DNA of 64,000 nt from Vreelandella sp031769195 (GTDB lineage: Bacteria > Pseudomonadota > Gammaproteobacteria > Pseudomonadales > Halomonadaceae). The stretch lies in the NCBI RefSeq assembly GCF_031769195.1, contig NZ_JAVHNP010000003.1, positions 372,001-436,000 on the forward strand. Direction: 5' to 3'. The notes beneath the pieces were generated by a model. The model had not been told where the DNA came from. It did not search any database and was given only the letters and a program-made list of their open reading frames with translations. This document shows, in pieces, positions 52,147 through 60,084 of the stretch (within the stretch, counting starts at the first letter, position 1; each line of letters begins with the position of its first letter). The position numbers and the translations under genes were made by a program.

Positions 52147-53082
52147 GTGAGTCAAGATCAACAGCAATCCCAGCAAATCGGCGTGATTGGCTTAGGCGCC
52201 ATGGGTATGGGCACTGCCACTGCGCTACTGAGCAGAGGTTTTCAGGTCACCGGCTGTGATATTGCCAGCGGTGCCCGTGACGCTTTTAGTGCCGCTGGCG
52301 GCAAGAGTGTCGCAACGCCCGCCGAACTCGCCCACTGTGATGTCGTGTTGGTGATTGTTGTGAATGGCCAACAGGCAGAAGAGGTGCTGTTCGGGGCACA
52401 GGGCGTGGTGGCACACCTAGCGCCGGGTAGCGTGATCTTGCAATGTGCCACCGTGGCGCCCAGCCAGGCGAAACAGCTAGGCGAGCGCCTTTCGGCGGCA
52501 GGGCTGTGGATGCTGGATGCGCCCATTAGCGGCGGCGCTTCCAAGGCCAAGAGCGGTGATTTATCGGTCATGGCCTCTGGCCAGCCGGAAGTGTTTAAAA
52601 AAGCGCAGCTGGTCTTGGAGGCCATGGCAGCCAAAGTGTATCGCTTAGGCGATACCCCAGGGGTGGGTTCCAGCATGAAGCTGGTGAATCAACTGCTGGC
52701 GGGCGTGCATATCGCTACCGCCGCCGAGGCCATGGCGCTGGGCATCCGTATGGGTCTCGACCCCGAGGTGATTTATGAAGTGATTACTCACTCGGCGGGT
52801 AACTCCTGGATGTTCGAGAACCGCGTGCCGCATATCTTGAGCGGTGACTACACGCCGCTGTCAGCGGTCGATATCTTCGTAAAAGATCTCAATATTGTTC
52901 ATCAAACAGGCCGCGAGCTTTCACTCGCAACGCCGGTCGCTTCCAGCGCCTTGCAGCAATTTACCGCGGCCAGCGGCGCAGGTTTTGGGCGGGAAGATGA
53001 CTCGGCGGTGATCAAGGTCTATCAGCGCCTATCCGGCATTGCGCTGCCAGAAGCGGCCAACGATGCTGAGGGGGCGAAGTAA
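52147..53082 (+). CDS. ltnD: L-threonate dehydrogenase (311 aa)
   Basis: Beta-hydroxyacid dehydrogenase: NAD site GLGAMGMGTATALLSRGF (about 16-33), substrate motif DAPISGGASKAKSG, and catalytic Lys in GVGSSMKLVNQLL. In the four-carbon sugar acid pathway it oxidises L-threonate at C2, feeding OtnI/OtnK/OtnC. Start is GTG with GAGGTAG 8 bp ahead. The stop overlaps otnK by 1 bp. The name rests on gene context as well as the family, which also includes tartronate semialdehyde reductases. Confidence 0.85.
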   Translation: MSQDQQQSQQIGVIGLGAMGMGTATALLSRGFQVTGCDIASGARDAFSAAGGKSVATPAELAHCDVVLVIVVNGQQAEEVLFGAQGVVAHLAPGSVILQCATVAPSQAKQLGERLSAAGLWMLDAPISGGASKAKSGDLSVMASGQPEVFKKAQLVLEAMAAKVYRLGDTPGVGSSMKLVNQLLAGVHIATAAEAMALGIRMGLDPEVIYEVITHSAGNSWMFENRVPHILSGDYTPLSAVDIFVKDLNIVHQTGRELSLATPVASSALQQFTAASGAGFGREDDSAVIKVYQRLSGIALPEAANDAEGAK

Positions 53083-54377
53083 TGAGCCACCAAGGAATCG
53101 TGTTGGGCGCTATCGCCGACGACTTTACCGGGGCCACCGACCTCGCCAATAACCTGGTGCGTGGCGGCATGCGCTGCCTACAGGTGATTGGCGTACCGCA
53201 AGAAGCGGTGGACCTGCACGATATCGATGCGGTCGTTGTGGCGCTCAAGTCCCGCTCTTGCCCGGTGCAAGACGCCGTGGCCGATTCCCTGGCAGCGCTT
53301 GAGTGGCTGCGCGAGCAGGGCGCTCGCCAGCTGTTCTTCAAGTACTGCTCCACCTTTGATTCCACCGATGAAGGCAACATTGGCCCCGTGGCCGATGCTC
53401 TGCTGGAACGGCTTCAAGCCGACCAAACGGTGATGGTGCCTGCATTCCCCATTAATGGCCGCACGGTGTACCAAGGCCATCTGTTTGTCGGTGACCGATT
53501 GCTGAACGACAGCGGCATGCAGCACCACCCGCTTAACCCCATGCAGGATGCGGATTTGGTCCGCGTGCTCTCCCGCCAAACGCCACATTCGGTGGGCTTG
53601 GCCAACCGGGCAGTGCTCGCCAAAGGGGCAGAGTCAGCCCGCATGCATCTGTCGACCCTCGCCGAGCAAGGCGTGCGCCATGTGATCTGCGATACCTTGG
53701 ATGAGCAGGATTTGGACGTGCTGGCCGAAGCCACGGCGCAGATGGCGCTGGTCACCGGCGGTTCAGGCCTGGGCCAGGCGCTGCCCGCTCAGTATCGCGC
53801 ACTCGGTTGGTTAGAGAGTGTTGCCGAGCCAGGGCGTCTAGCGCCGGCTGCTGGCGGAGCCTTAGTGCTGTCGGGCAGCTGTTCACGGGCCACGCTGGCG
53901 CAGGTGGCAGACTTCTTGGCCAAGCATCCAGGCGGTGGTTTTGCGCTGGACCCGCTGGCCCTGGCCGAAGGCGATCAGCAACAGCAGCAGGCGCTTGCAT
54001 TCGCGCGGCAGCGGCTAGCCGACAACGCGCCGGTATTACTGTACGCCTCGGCCGACCCCGACAAAGTGAAAAGCGCGCAAGCGTCACTCGGCGTGGAGCG
54101 AGCAGGGCACCTAGTCGAAGCGGCATTGAGCCAACTGGCGGTGACGTTAGTAAACGAAGGCGTGGGTCGACTACTGGTAGCGGGCGGCGAAACCTCCGGC
54201 GCGGTGGTCTCCGCGTTAGGCGTGACGACCCTGCGTATCGGTGAACAAATCGACCCCGGCGTGCCCTGGACCCAAGCCCCGCTAGCAGGCCGCGAAGCGC
54301 CGCTGTCGCTGGCGCTGAAGTCCGGCAATTTTGGCGGCGTGGACTTTTTCACCCGTGCGTTTGAGGTGCTGGCATGA
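53082..54377 (+). CDS. otnK: 3-oxo-tetronate kinase, four-carbon acid sugar kinase family (431 aa)
   Basis: DUF1537 kinase: the N-terminal substrate domain has GAIADDFTGATDLANNLVRG and STFDSTDEGNIGPVADALLE; the C-terminal nucleotide domain has LVLSGSCSRATLAQ and LLVAGGETSGAVVSALG. It phosphorylates 3-oxo-tetronate at C4. Overlaps ltnD by 1 bp and otnC by 4 bp. Length fits OtnK (about 420). Confidence 0.93.
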   Translation: MSHQGIVLGAIADDFTGATDLANNLVRGGMRCLQVIGVPQEAVDLHDIDAVVVALKSRSCPVQDAVADSLAALEWLREQGARQLFFKYCSTFDSTDEGNIGPVADALLERLQADQTVMVPAFPINGRTVYQGHLFVGDRLLNDSGMQHHPLNPMQDADLVRVLSRQTPHSVGLANRAVLAKGAESARMHLSTLAEQGVRHVICDTLDEQDLDVLAEATAQMALVTGGSGLGQALPAQYRALGWLESVAEPGRLAPAAGGALVLSGSCSRATLAQVADFLAKHPGGGFALDPLALAEGDQQQQQALAFARQRLADNAPVLLYASADPDKVKSAQASLGVERAGHLVEAALSQLAVTLVNEGVGRLLVAGGETSGAVVSALGVTTLRIGEQIDPGVPWTQAPLAGREAPLSLALKSGNFGGVDFFTRAFEVLA

Positions 54378-55033
54378 GTGTGCACCTGCGCCATCATCAC
54401 CAGAACACCCTGCGTGAGCAGATCAGTACGCTCGGTAAATCGCTGTTTGATCGTGGCCTGACCATGGGCTCTAGCGGCAATATCAGCGTGCGGTTAGACG
54501 ATGGCGGCTGGCTGATGACCCCCACCAATGCCTGCCTAGGGCGGCTAGATCCGGCGCGTATTTCGCACCTGGATCCGCACAGCCAACGGCTCAGCGGCGA
54601 TGCCCCTACCAAGGAGCAGTTTCTGCACATGGTCATGTACGACGAGCGCCCGCAGTCCGGCGCTATCGTACATCTGCACTCCACCCATTCGGTGGCGGTC
54701 TCCTGTTTGCCGGGAGTCGACCCCTGCGACTGTATTCCGCCACTCACCGCCTACTACGTGATGCGGGTGGGCAAGCTGCCACTGGTGCCTTATCACATTC
54801 CTGGCGACCCTCAGTTAGGCGAGGCCGTGCGTGGGTTAGCGGGCAAGCACAGCGCGGTGCTGCTGGCCAATCACGGCCCGGTGGTGGCAGGCAAAACCCT
54901 AGAAGCGGCGGTGTACGCCACCGAAGAGCTGGAAGAGACCGCCAAACTTTACCTGCTACTGCGGGGTGAAAACCCGCGAGGATTAACCCCCGAACAAGTG
55001 GCCGAGCTAGAAGCGCGTTTTCCACGCGATTAA
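54374..55033 (+). CDS. otnC: 3-oxo-tetronate 4-phosphate decarboxylase, class II aldolase family (219 aa)
   Basis: Class II aldolase/adducin fold with the zinc ligands in GAIVHLHSTHS and late His in LLANHGPVVAG; catalytic acidic residue in PTKEQFLHM. It decarboxylates the OtnK product to dihydroxyacetone phosphate. The ATG overlaps the otnK stop (ATGA). 64 bp then separate it from otnI, a gap holding a short direct repeat (ACTTAATAACG twice). Confidence 0.92.
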   Translation: MSVHLRHHHQNTLREQISTLGKSLFDRGLTMGSSGNISVRLDDGGWLMTPTNACLGRLDPARISHLDPHSQRLSGDAPTKEQFLHMVMYDERPQSGAIVHLHSTHSVAVSCLPGVDPCDCIPPLTAYYVMRVGKLPLVPYHIPGDPQLGEAVRGLAGKHSAVLLANHGPVVAGKTLEAAVYATEELEETAKLYLLLRGENPRGLTPEQVAELEARFPRD

Positions 55034-55096
55034 CGACCCACTGAATAAAGAACTTAATAACGTACTTAATAACGCCCAAAACGACAAGAGCGCCCC

Positions 55097-55894
55097 ATGA
55101 TTCGATTAGCCGCCAACCTCAGCATGCTGTTTAACGAACACGCTTTTCTCGACCGTTTTGCCGCCGCTGCAGAGGCCGGCTTTAAAGGGGTCGAGTATCT
55201 GTTCCCCTATGCCTTTGCCGCCAGCGACATACAGCACGCGTTAAAAGAAGCCCAGTTAGAGCAGGTGCTGTTTAATTTGCCGCCGGGAGATTGGGATGCC
55301 GGTGAGCGTGGCCTTGCCAGCCTGCCGGGCCGGGAGGCTGAGTTTCGCGATTCGGTTACCGCCGCGCTGAGCTATGCCGAGGCCCTTAACTGCCCACGGG
55401 TGCATGCCATGGCGGGGCTTTTGCCTAACAACGCGGATGTCGCCACCCAAGCGGAGCATCACGCCACCTATATTAGCAACCTGCGCTTTGCGGCGAGCGA
55501 GGCGGCCAAAGTAGGCAAAGACATCCTGATTGAGCCAATTAATACCCGCGATATGCCCGGCTTTTTTCTCTCCCGCCAAGCGCAGGCCATGGCAGTGCTG
55601 GACGAGGTGGGCGCCAAAAACCTCAAGCTTCAGTTTGACCTGTACCACTGCCAAATCATGGATGGCGATTTGATTCGCCACCTAGAGCGTCAGTTTAACG
55701 CCATTGGCCATATTCAAATTGCTGGCGTGCCGGATCGCCACGAGCCTAATGTGGGCGAAGTGCATTACCCCGCTATTTTTGAACGTTTAAGCGCGCTGGG
55801 TTACCGCGGCTGGGTGGGCTGTGAGTACCGCCCCCAGGCGGCCACCCGGTCAGGGCTGTGGTGGGGAGCGCCCTGGGGCTTAACGACGCATTAA
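55097..55894 (+). CDS. otnI: 2-oxo-tetronate isomerase, hydroxypyruvate isomerase family (265 aa)
   Basis: Xylose isomerase-like TIM barrel of the Hyi/OtnI group: AANLSMLFNEHAFLDRFAAA at the start, EPINTRDMPGFF with a catalytic Glu, KLQFDLYHCQIMDGD, and the second Glu in GWVGCEYRP. It converts 2-oxo-tetronate to 3-oxo-tetronate for OtnK. The C-terminus past EYRP is somewhat unusual (Trp-rich), but no frameshift is clear. denD begins 62 bp on. Confidence 0.9.
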   Translation: MIRLAANLSMLFNEHAFLDRFAAAAEAGFKGVEYLFPYAFAASDIQHALKEAQLEQVLFNLPPGDWDAGERGLASLPGREAEFRDSVTAALSYAEALNCPRVHAMAGLLPNNADVATQAEHHATYISNLRFAASEAAKVGKDILIEPINTRDMPGFFLSRQAQAMAVLDEVGAKNLKLQFDLYHCQIMDGDLIRHLERQFNAIGHIQIAGVPDRHEPNVGEVHYPAIFERLSALGYRGWVGCEYRPQAATRSGLWWGAPWGLTTH

Positions 55895-55956
55895 ACCGCT
55901 CGCTCTGGCCAATACCTTTTTCCATACAAGAACAACGCAACACTAGGAATCGCATC

Positions 55957-56922
55957 ATGCATATTGCCATTACCGGCGCCGCTGGCTTTTTAGGCCAGCG
56001 CCTCGCTCAGCAGTTGATCCAGCGTGGCGAGCTTCGTCAGCAGCCGATCACGCAGCTAACGCTGATTGACCAAGTGGAAGCTCCATCACCCTCAGCAGGG
56101 GCGACCACGGTGGTCTCGCGAGCGGTGGATATTACTCAACCGCGTGCATTAGATGAGGTGTTGGATCAGCGCCCTGACGTGATTTACCACCTAGCGGCCG
56201 TGGTCAGCTCCGCCGCAGAAGCCGATTTAGAACTCGGCATGCGGGTCAATTTTGATGCAACGCGGGCGGTGCTAGAAGGCTGCCGAGCCCGTGGTATGCG
56301 CGACACGCGCTTCATCATGGCCAGCTCCGTGGCGGCCTACGGCGGTGCGCTGCCGGACGTGCTCGATGACATGACCGCGCTGCATCCGCAGAACTCCTAC
56401 GGTGCCCAAAAGGCCATGTGCGAGCTGCTCATCAATGACTACGGCCGTCGAGGCGAGATCGATGGCCTGGTGCTGCGCCTGCCCACCATCGTGATCCGCC
56501 CTGGCCGCCCCAATGCGGCAGCCTCCAGCTTTGCCTCCAGTATTTTGCGTGAGCCGCTCAATGGCGAAGAGGCCATCTGCCCCGTGCCCACCACCCTTGA
56601 AATGTTTGTGATGTCGCCGGGCAAAGTGGTCGATGCGCTAGTGCACGGTGCCCAGGTGCCCCGTGAAGCCCTCGCACCGTTTCGCGCGTTTATGCTGCCG
56701 GGTATCACGGTGAGCGTGGCCGATATGCTCGAAGCCCTTCGCACGGCGGCTGGGGAGCAGGCCCTAGCGCTCGTTAAACATGCACCCGACCCGCGCATCG
56801 AAGCCATTGTGGCCAGCTGGCCCGCCCGCTTTGAAACCGCAAAAGCGAGCCAGCTTGGCTTTGTAGGCGACGATGATTTTACCCAAATCATCGATAGCTT
56901 TATGGCCGAGCAGCACGCATGA
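55957..56922 (+). CDS. denD: D-erythronate dehydrogenase, extended SDR (321 aa)
   Basis: Extended short-chain dehydrogenase: NAD motif ITGAAGFLGQRLAQ (about 5-18), ASSVAAYGG and catalytic Tyr-x3-Lys in SYGAQKAMCEL. DenD oxidises D-erythronate at C2, giving the substrate of OtnI. With LtnD present, both D-erythronate and L-threonate can enter the path. ATG 55957 is chosen for AGGAA just upstream and the immediate Rossmann start; the open frame to 55858 adds 33 unrelated residues overlapping otnI. Confidence 0.92.
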   Translation: MHIAITGAAGFLGQRLAQQLIQRGELRQQPITQLTLIDQVEAPSPSAGATTVVSRAVDITQPRALDEVLDQRPDVIYHLAAVVSSAAEADLELGMRVNFDATRAVLEGCRARGMRDTRFIMASSVAAYGGALPDVLDDMTALHPQNSYGAQKAMCELLINDYGRRGEIDGLVLRLPTIVIRPGRPNAAASSFASSILREPLNGEEAICPVPTTLEMFVMSPGKVVDALVHGAQVPREALAPFRAFMLPGITVSVADMLEALRTAAGEQALALVKHAPDPRIEAIVASWPARFETAKASQLGFVGDDDFTQIIDSFMAEQHA

Positions 56923-57034
56923 ACGGGCATAACTTCTCGTGTTCACTCCTCTGCCGATAGGGCAGAACGCCACAGGGAGACGCCAGCGCCTCCTTCACTA
57001 CTCACCCTCACAACAACATAACGAGGGATTTATC

Positions 57035-58033
57035 ATGACCAAGCGCTTCACTCGACATGCACTCGTGACCGCTATCAGCGCCCTGGCCACTGCCAGCATG
57101 GCCCTGCAAGCACAAGCGGCCACCAATATCAGTTTGGGGCACACGCTCTCCTCCACGTCTCATTACTCGGTGGGTGCCGAGGCGTTTAAAGAGACACTAG
57201 AGCGTCTATCCGACGGTGCCTTTACGGTCACTGAGCACGCTTCCGGCTCCCTCGGTGGTGAGCGGGAAATGATCGAAGGCCTACAGATTGGCACCGTTGA
57301 TGTGGTGATCACCTCCAGCGGCCCGCTGGGTAACTTCGTACCCGAAACCTACGTGCTGGATTTACCGTTCCTGTTTGAAAACTACGACCAGGCCCGTTGC
57401 GTGCTGGACAGTGAGATTGGTGACGAACTGCTGGCGAAGATGAGCGACCATGATTTGGTCGGTATGGCGTGGTCTGAAAACGGCTTCCGCCACCTCACCA
57501 ATAGCCAGCGCGAAATTGCCAGCCCAGCGGATGCGGAAGGGTTACGGGTTCGCACCATGGAGAACGCAGTACACCAAGAAGCGTTCCGCCAAATGGGCGC
57601 ACGACCCACACCGATGGCGTTCCCGGAGCTGTTTACCGCGCTGCAACAAGGCACCGTTGATGGTCAGGAAAACCCCATCACGGTCATTGTGGCCACCAAC
57701 TTCTGGGAAGTGCAGGACTACCTTTCCCTGACCGGGCACGTTTACTCACCGGCCATTGTGCTGGGCTCACCGATCCTACTCGATGGCCTGAACGAAGAAG
57801 AGCGTGACTGGTTTATGCAGGCCGCGGCGGCGTCGGTAGACGCGACTCGTGAAGAAGTATCGCGCCTTGAGCGGGAAGGTGTGGCGCTGCTGGAAGCCAA
57901 TGGCATGACGGTGAAAACCGATATCGACCCCGCTCCCTTCCAGGCGGCGGTGGAACCGGCCTATGAAATCTTTACCTCGCAGTACGGCAGCGAAATGCTA
58001 GATCGCATTCGTGAAAAAGCGGGCAGCTGTTAA
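57035..58033 (+). CDS. dctP: TRAP transporter substrate-binding protein, DctP family (332 aa)
   Basis: Signal peptide about 1-28 (ALQAQAATN), then the DctP fold: LGHTLSSTSHYSVGAEAFKE, ADAEGLRVRTMENAVHQEAF with the ligand Arg, and QQGTVDGQENPITVIVATNF. It would bind D-erythronate/L-threonate in the periplasm, by context. ATG 57035 has ACGAGGG ahead. Followed by a strong hairpin, then dctQM. Confidence 0.93.
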   Translation: MTKRFTRHALVTAISALATASMALQAQAATNISLGHTLSSTSHYSVGAEAFKETLERLSDGAFTVTEHASGSLGGEREMIEGLQIGTVDVVITSSGPLGNFVPETYVLDLPFLFENYDQARCVLDSEIGDELLAKMSDHDLVGMAWSENGFRHLTNSQREIASPADAEGLRVRTMENAVHQEAFRQMGARPTPMAFPELFTALQQGTVDGQENPITVIVATNFWEVQDYLSLTGHVYSPAIVLGSPILLDGLNEEERDWFMQAAAASVDATREEVSRLEREGVALLEANGMTVKTDIDPAPFQAAVEPAYEIFTSQYGSEMLDRIREKAGSC

Positions 58034-58049
58034 GCACTTCCTTCACTGC

Positions 58050-58076
58050 GGCCTCTGGCAATGCCAGAGGCCGCCT
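58050..58076 (+). other. Hairpin between dctP and dctQ of the erythronate operon
   Basis: A perfect 12-bp GC-rich stem (58050-58061 with 58065-58076) with an AAT loop and no T-run, 16 bp after the dctP stop. Likely an mRNA-stability or partial-attenuation element raising receptor over permease levels. Confidence 0.65.
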
Positions 58077-58093
58077 AGGCACGGTGACCTTTT

Positions 58094-58651
58094 ATGCTAG
58101 CGGTATTGCTTCGTTTAGAGCATCAGTTAACCCGTATTGCCCTGATGATTGCTGTGTTGATGTTGGTCATATCGGTCACGCTCAGCTTCTATCAGGTGCT
58201 TACGCGGTTTTTGTTTAATGCGCCCTCTACCTGGACCGAAGTCGCTTCTCGTACGTCCATGATTTGGTGTGTGTTTATGGCCGCGGCCGCCACGTTTCGC
58301 GGTGGCTATATGATGGCGGTCGAGGTCATCTATAAATGGGTGCCTACGCGTCTGCTGATGATGCTGGAAGTGGCCATTGTGCTGTGCTGCCTATTGGTTT
58401 TGGGCGTGTTAGTGCACTACGGCATTCAAATGACGCTGCGGGTGAATAGCCAGGTGATGTCGGGCATGAACATTTCCATGTCCTGGGCCTATGCCGCGAT
58501 TCCCATGGGCGCTGGCTTTGCGATGGTGTCAGTGGTCGCCCGTTTAGCCGCACAGCTCAGCGGTCGGGAGAAAGTCGGGCCAGAAAACAGCGAAGTGATG
58601 ACCGAGGAACCGAGGCCTTCGTCGCCTTCCAAAGAAGGAGCGTCCTCATGA
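58094..58651 (+). CDS. dctQ: TRAP transporter small permease, DctQ (185 aa)
   Basis: Four transmembrane helices in about 14-160, with TWTEVASRTSMIWCVFMAAA, the DctQ helix-2 pattern, and MAVEVIYKWVPTRL. The C-terminal 30 residues are a charged, disordered tail. The last four bases overlap the dctM ATG (ATGA), so the two permease subunits are coupled. Confidence 0.92.
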   Translation: MLAVLLRLEHQLTRIALMIAVLMLVISVTLSFYQVLTRFLFNAPSTWTEVASRTSMIWCVFMAAAATFRGGYMMAVEVIYKWVPTRLLMMLEVAIVLCCLLVLGVLVHYGIQMTLRVNSQVMSGMNISMSWAYAAIPMGAGFAMVSVVARLAAQLSGREKVGPENSEVMTEEPRPSSPSKEGASS

Positions 58652-59925
58652 ATATGGTGATTGGACTATCGCTGATCGTGCTCTTTACCTTTGGCGTGCC
58701 GATTGCCATTTCGATTGTGCTGGCATCCATTATCGGTATCGAGTTCTTTACGCGCCTGCCGCTACTGCTCGTTCCACAGCAGATGTTTATTGGTATCGAT
58801 AAGTTTCCGCTGATGGCGATACCGTTCTTTATTCTGGCGGGTAATTTAATGGCCGCCGGGGGCATTTCACAGCGCTTGGTGGACCTTGCTAAATCCATCG
58901 TTGGGCGTGTGCAAGGCGGCCTTGCCATGTCCTGCGTACTCACCTGCATGATGTTTGCGGCCGTGTCCGGCTCCAGCGTGGCCACCACCTTTGCCATTGG
59001 TGCCATCCTGATTCCGGCCATGGTGAAACATGGCTATCCCAAACCGTTGGCCGCTTCAATTCAGGCGTCATCGGCAGAACTGGGCGTGCTGATTCCCCCC
59101 TCCATTCCGCTGATTCTGTATGGCGTGAGTACCGATACCTCCATTGGGCAGCTGTTTCTGGCCGGTATTGGGCCCGGTATTTTGATTGGTGTGGCGCTTA
59201 TCATCTTTCTTTACCTGTTCTGCAAAATGCGTGGCTACGGTAAAGACGATTACAAAGACAGCACCGGTTTTATGATTTCGCTTAAGCGTGCCTGGGTGGC
59301 GCTGCTGATGCCGGTGGTGGTGATCGGCGGGATTTACGGGGGGATTTTTACGCCCACCGAAGCCTCGGCCGTGGCGGTGTTTTTTGCTCTGTTCGCAGGT
59401 GGGTTCTACTACCGCGAGTTAAAACTGGCTGACTTACTCCCGATCTTGCGTCAAAGCGTTATCTCAACGGCGGCGGTGATGCTGATTATTGCCTCTGCCG
59501 CGCTGTTCAGCTTTTTGTTAAGCCGCACAGGCTTACCGGCGCAAATTGCCACGCTGGTGACCAACACCATTGAAAGCCCGATGATGTTCTTGCTGGTCGT
59601 GAATGCGCTGCTGCTGATTGTCGGCATGTTTATTGAAACATCGGCGGCCATTTTAGTACTGGCCCCGATCCTCACGCCGATCGCGATTCAGTTTGGTATT
59701 CATCCGGTTCACTTTGGCCTAGTGATGGTGGTGAACTTAGCGCTGGGCATGATTACACCGCCGCTGGGGGTGAACCTGTTTGCTGCCTGTGCCGTTGCCA
59801 AAATCTCCATTGATCAAATGCTGCCATGGCTAGTGCGCTTTGTGCTGGTGGTACTGGCGTGTTTGATGGCAATTACCTACATGCCGTGGATTTCGATGGG
59901 GCTAGTGAACATTTTTTACGGCTAA
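58648..59925 (+). CDS. dctM: TRAP transporter large permease, DctM (425 aa)
   Basis: About twelve transmembrane segments with DctM signatures: PIAISIVLASIIGIEFFTRL, MMFAAVSGSSVATTFAIGAI, LGVLIPPSIPLILYGVS, YGGIFTPTEASAVAVFF and MITPPLGVNLFAACAVAKIS. Ion-coupled import subunit for the erythronate/threonate operon. GAAGGAG inside dctQ serves as ribosome site. Last gene of the eight-gene operon starting at ltnD. Confidence 0.95.
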   Translation: MNMVIGLSLIVLFTFGVPIAISIVLASIIGIEFFTRLPLLLVPQQMFIGIDKFPLMAIPFFILAGNLMAAGGISQRLVDLAKSIVGRVQGGLAMSCVLTCMMFAAVSGSSVATTFAIGAILIPAMVKHGYPKPLAASIQASSAELGVLIPPSIPLILYGVSTDTSIGQLFLAGIGPGILIGVALIIFLYLFCKMRGYGKDDYKDSTGFMISLKRAWVALLMPVVVIGGIYGGIFTPTEASAVAVFFALFAGGFYYRELKLADLLPILRQSVISTAAVMLIIASAALFSFLLSRTGLPAQIATLVTNTIESPMMFLLVVNALLLIVGMFIETSAAILVLAPILTPIAIQFGIHPVHFGLVMVVNLALGMITPPLGVNLFAACAVAKISIDQMLPWLVRFVLVVLACLMAITYMPWISMGLVNIFYG

Positions 59926-59942
59926 TGTGGTGCCGAACGAAC

Positions 59943-60012
59943 GTGCTTTGAGAAGCGTACTTGGAAGCGAGTACTTTGAAGCGAGTGTTTTACAGGAAGT
60001 GTTTTAACCGAT
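59943..60012. repeat. Degenerate 14-bp tandem repeat (five units)
   Basis: Five contiguous 14-bp units start at 59943, 59957, 59971, 59985 and 59999. Units 2 and 3 (GTACTTGGAAGCGA, GTACTTTGAAGCGA) differ at one base; 1, 4 and 5 are diverged but keep GTG/GTA followed by a T-run. It sits just past the dctM stop. Confidence 0.7.
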
Positions 60013-60017
60013 AGATA

Positions 60018-60054
60018 GCAGCGACGCCCGTGCCGTTAGCGCGGGCGTCGCTGC
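60018..60054. other. Strong hairpin between dctM and the aldehyde dehydrogenase gene
   Basis: A perfect 13-bp stem (60018-60030 with 60042-60054) around an 11-nt loop, with no T-run on the plus strand. It is 30 bp before the next gene. Could be a factor-dependent terminator for the operon or an attenuator for the downstream genes. Confidence 0.6.
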
Positions 60055-60084
60055 CCCATAATAATCACAATAATGGAGTGCTGA

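Noticed and set aside
55858..55956. N-terminal extension of denD overlapping otnI
   Set aside because: The Rossmann motif begins directly after ATG 55957, which has its own ribosome site.
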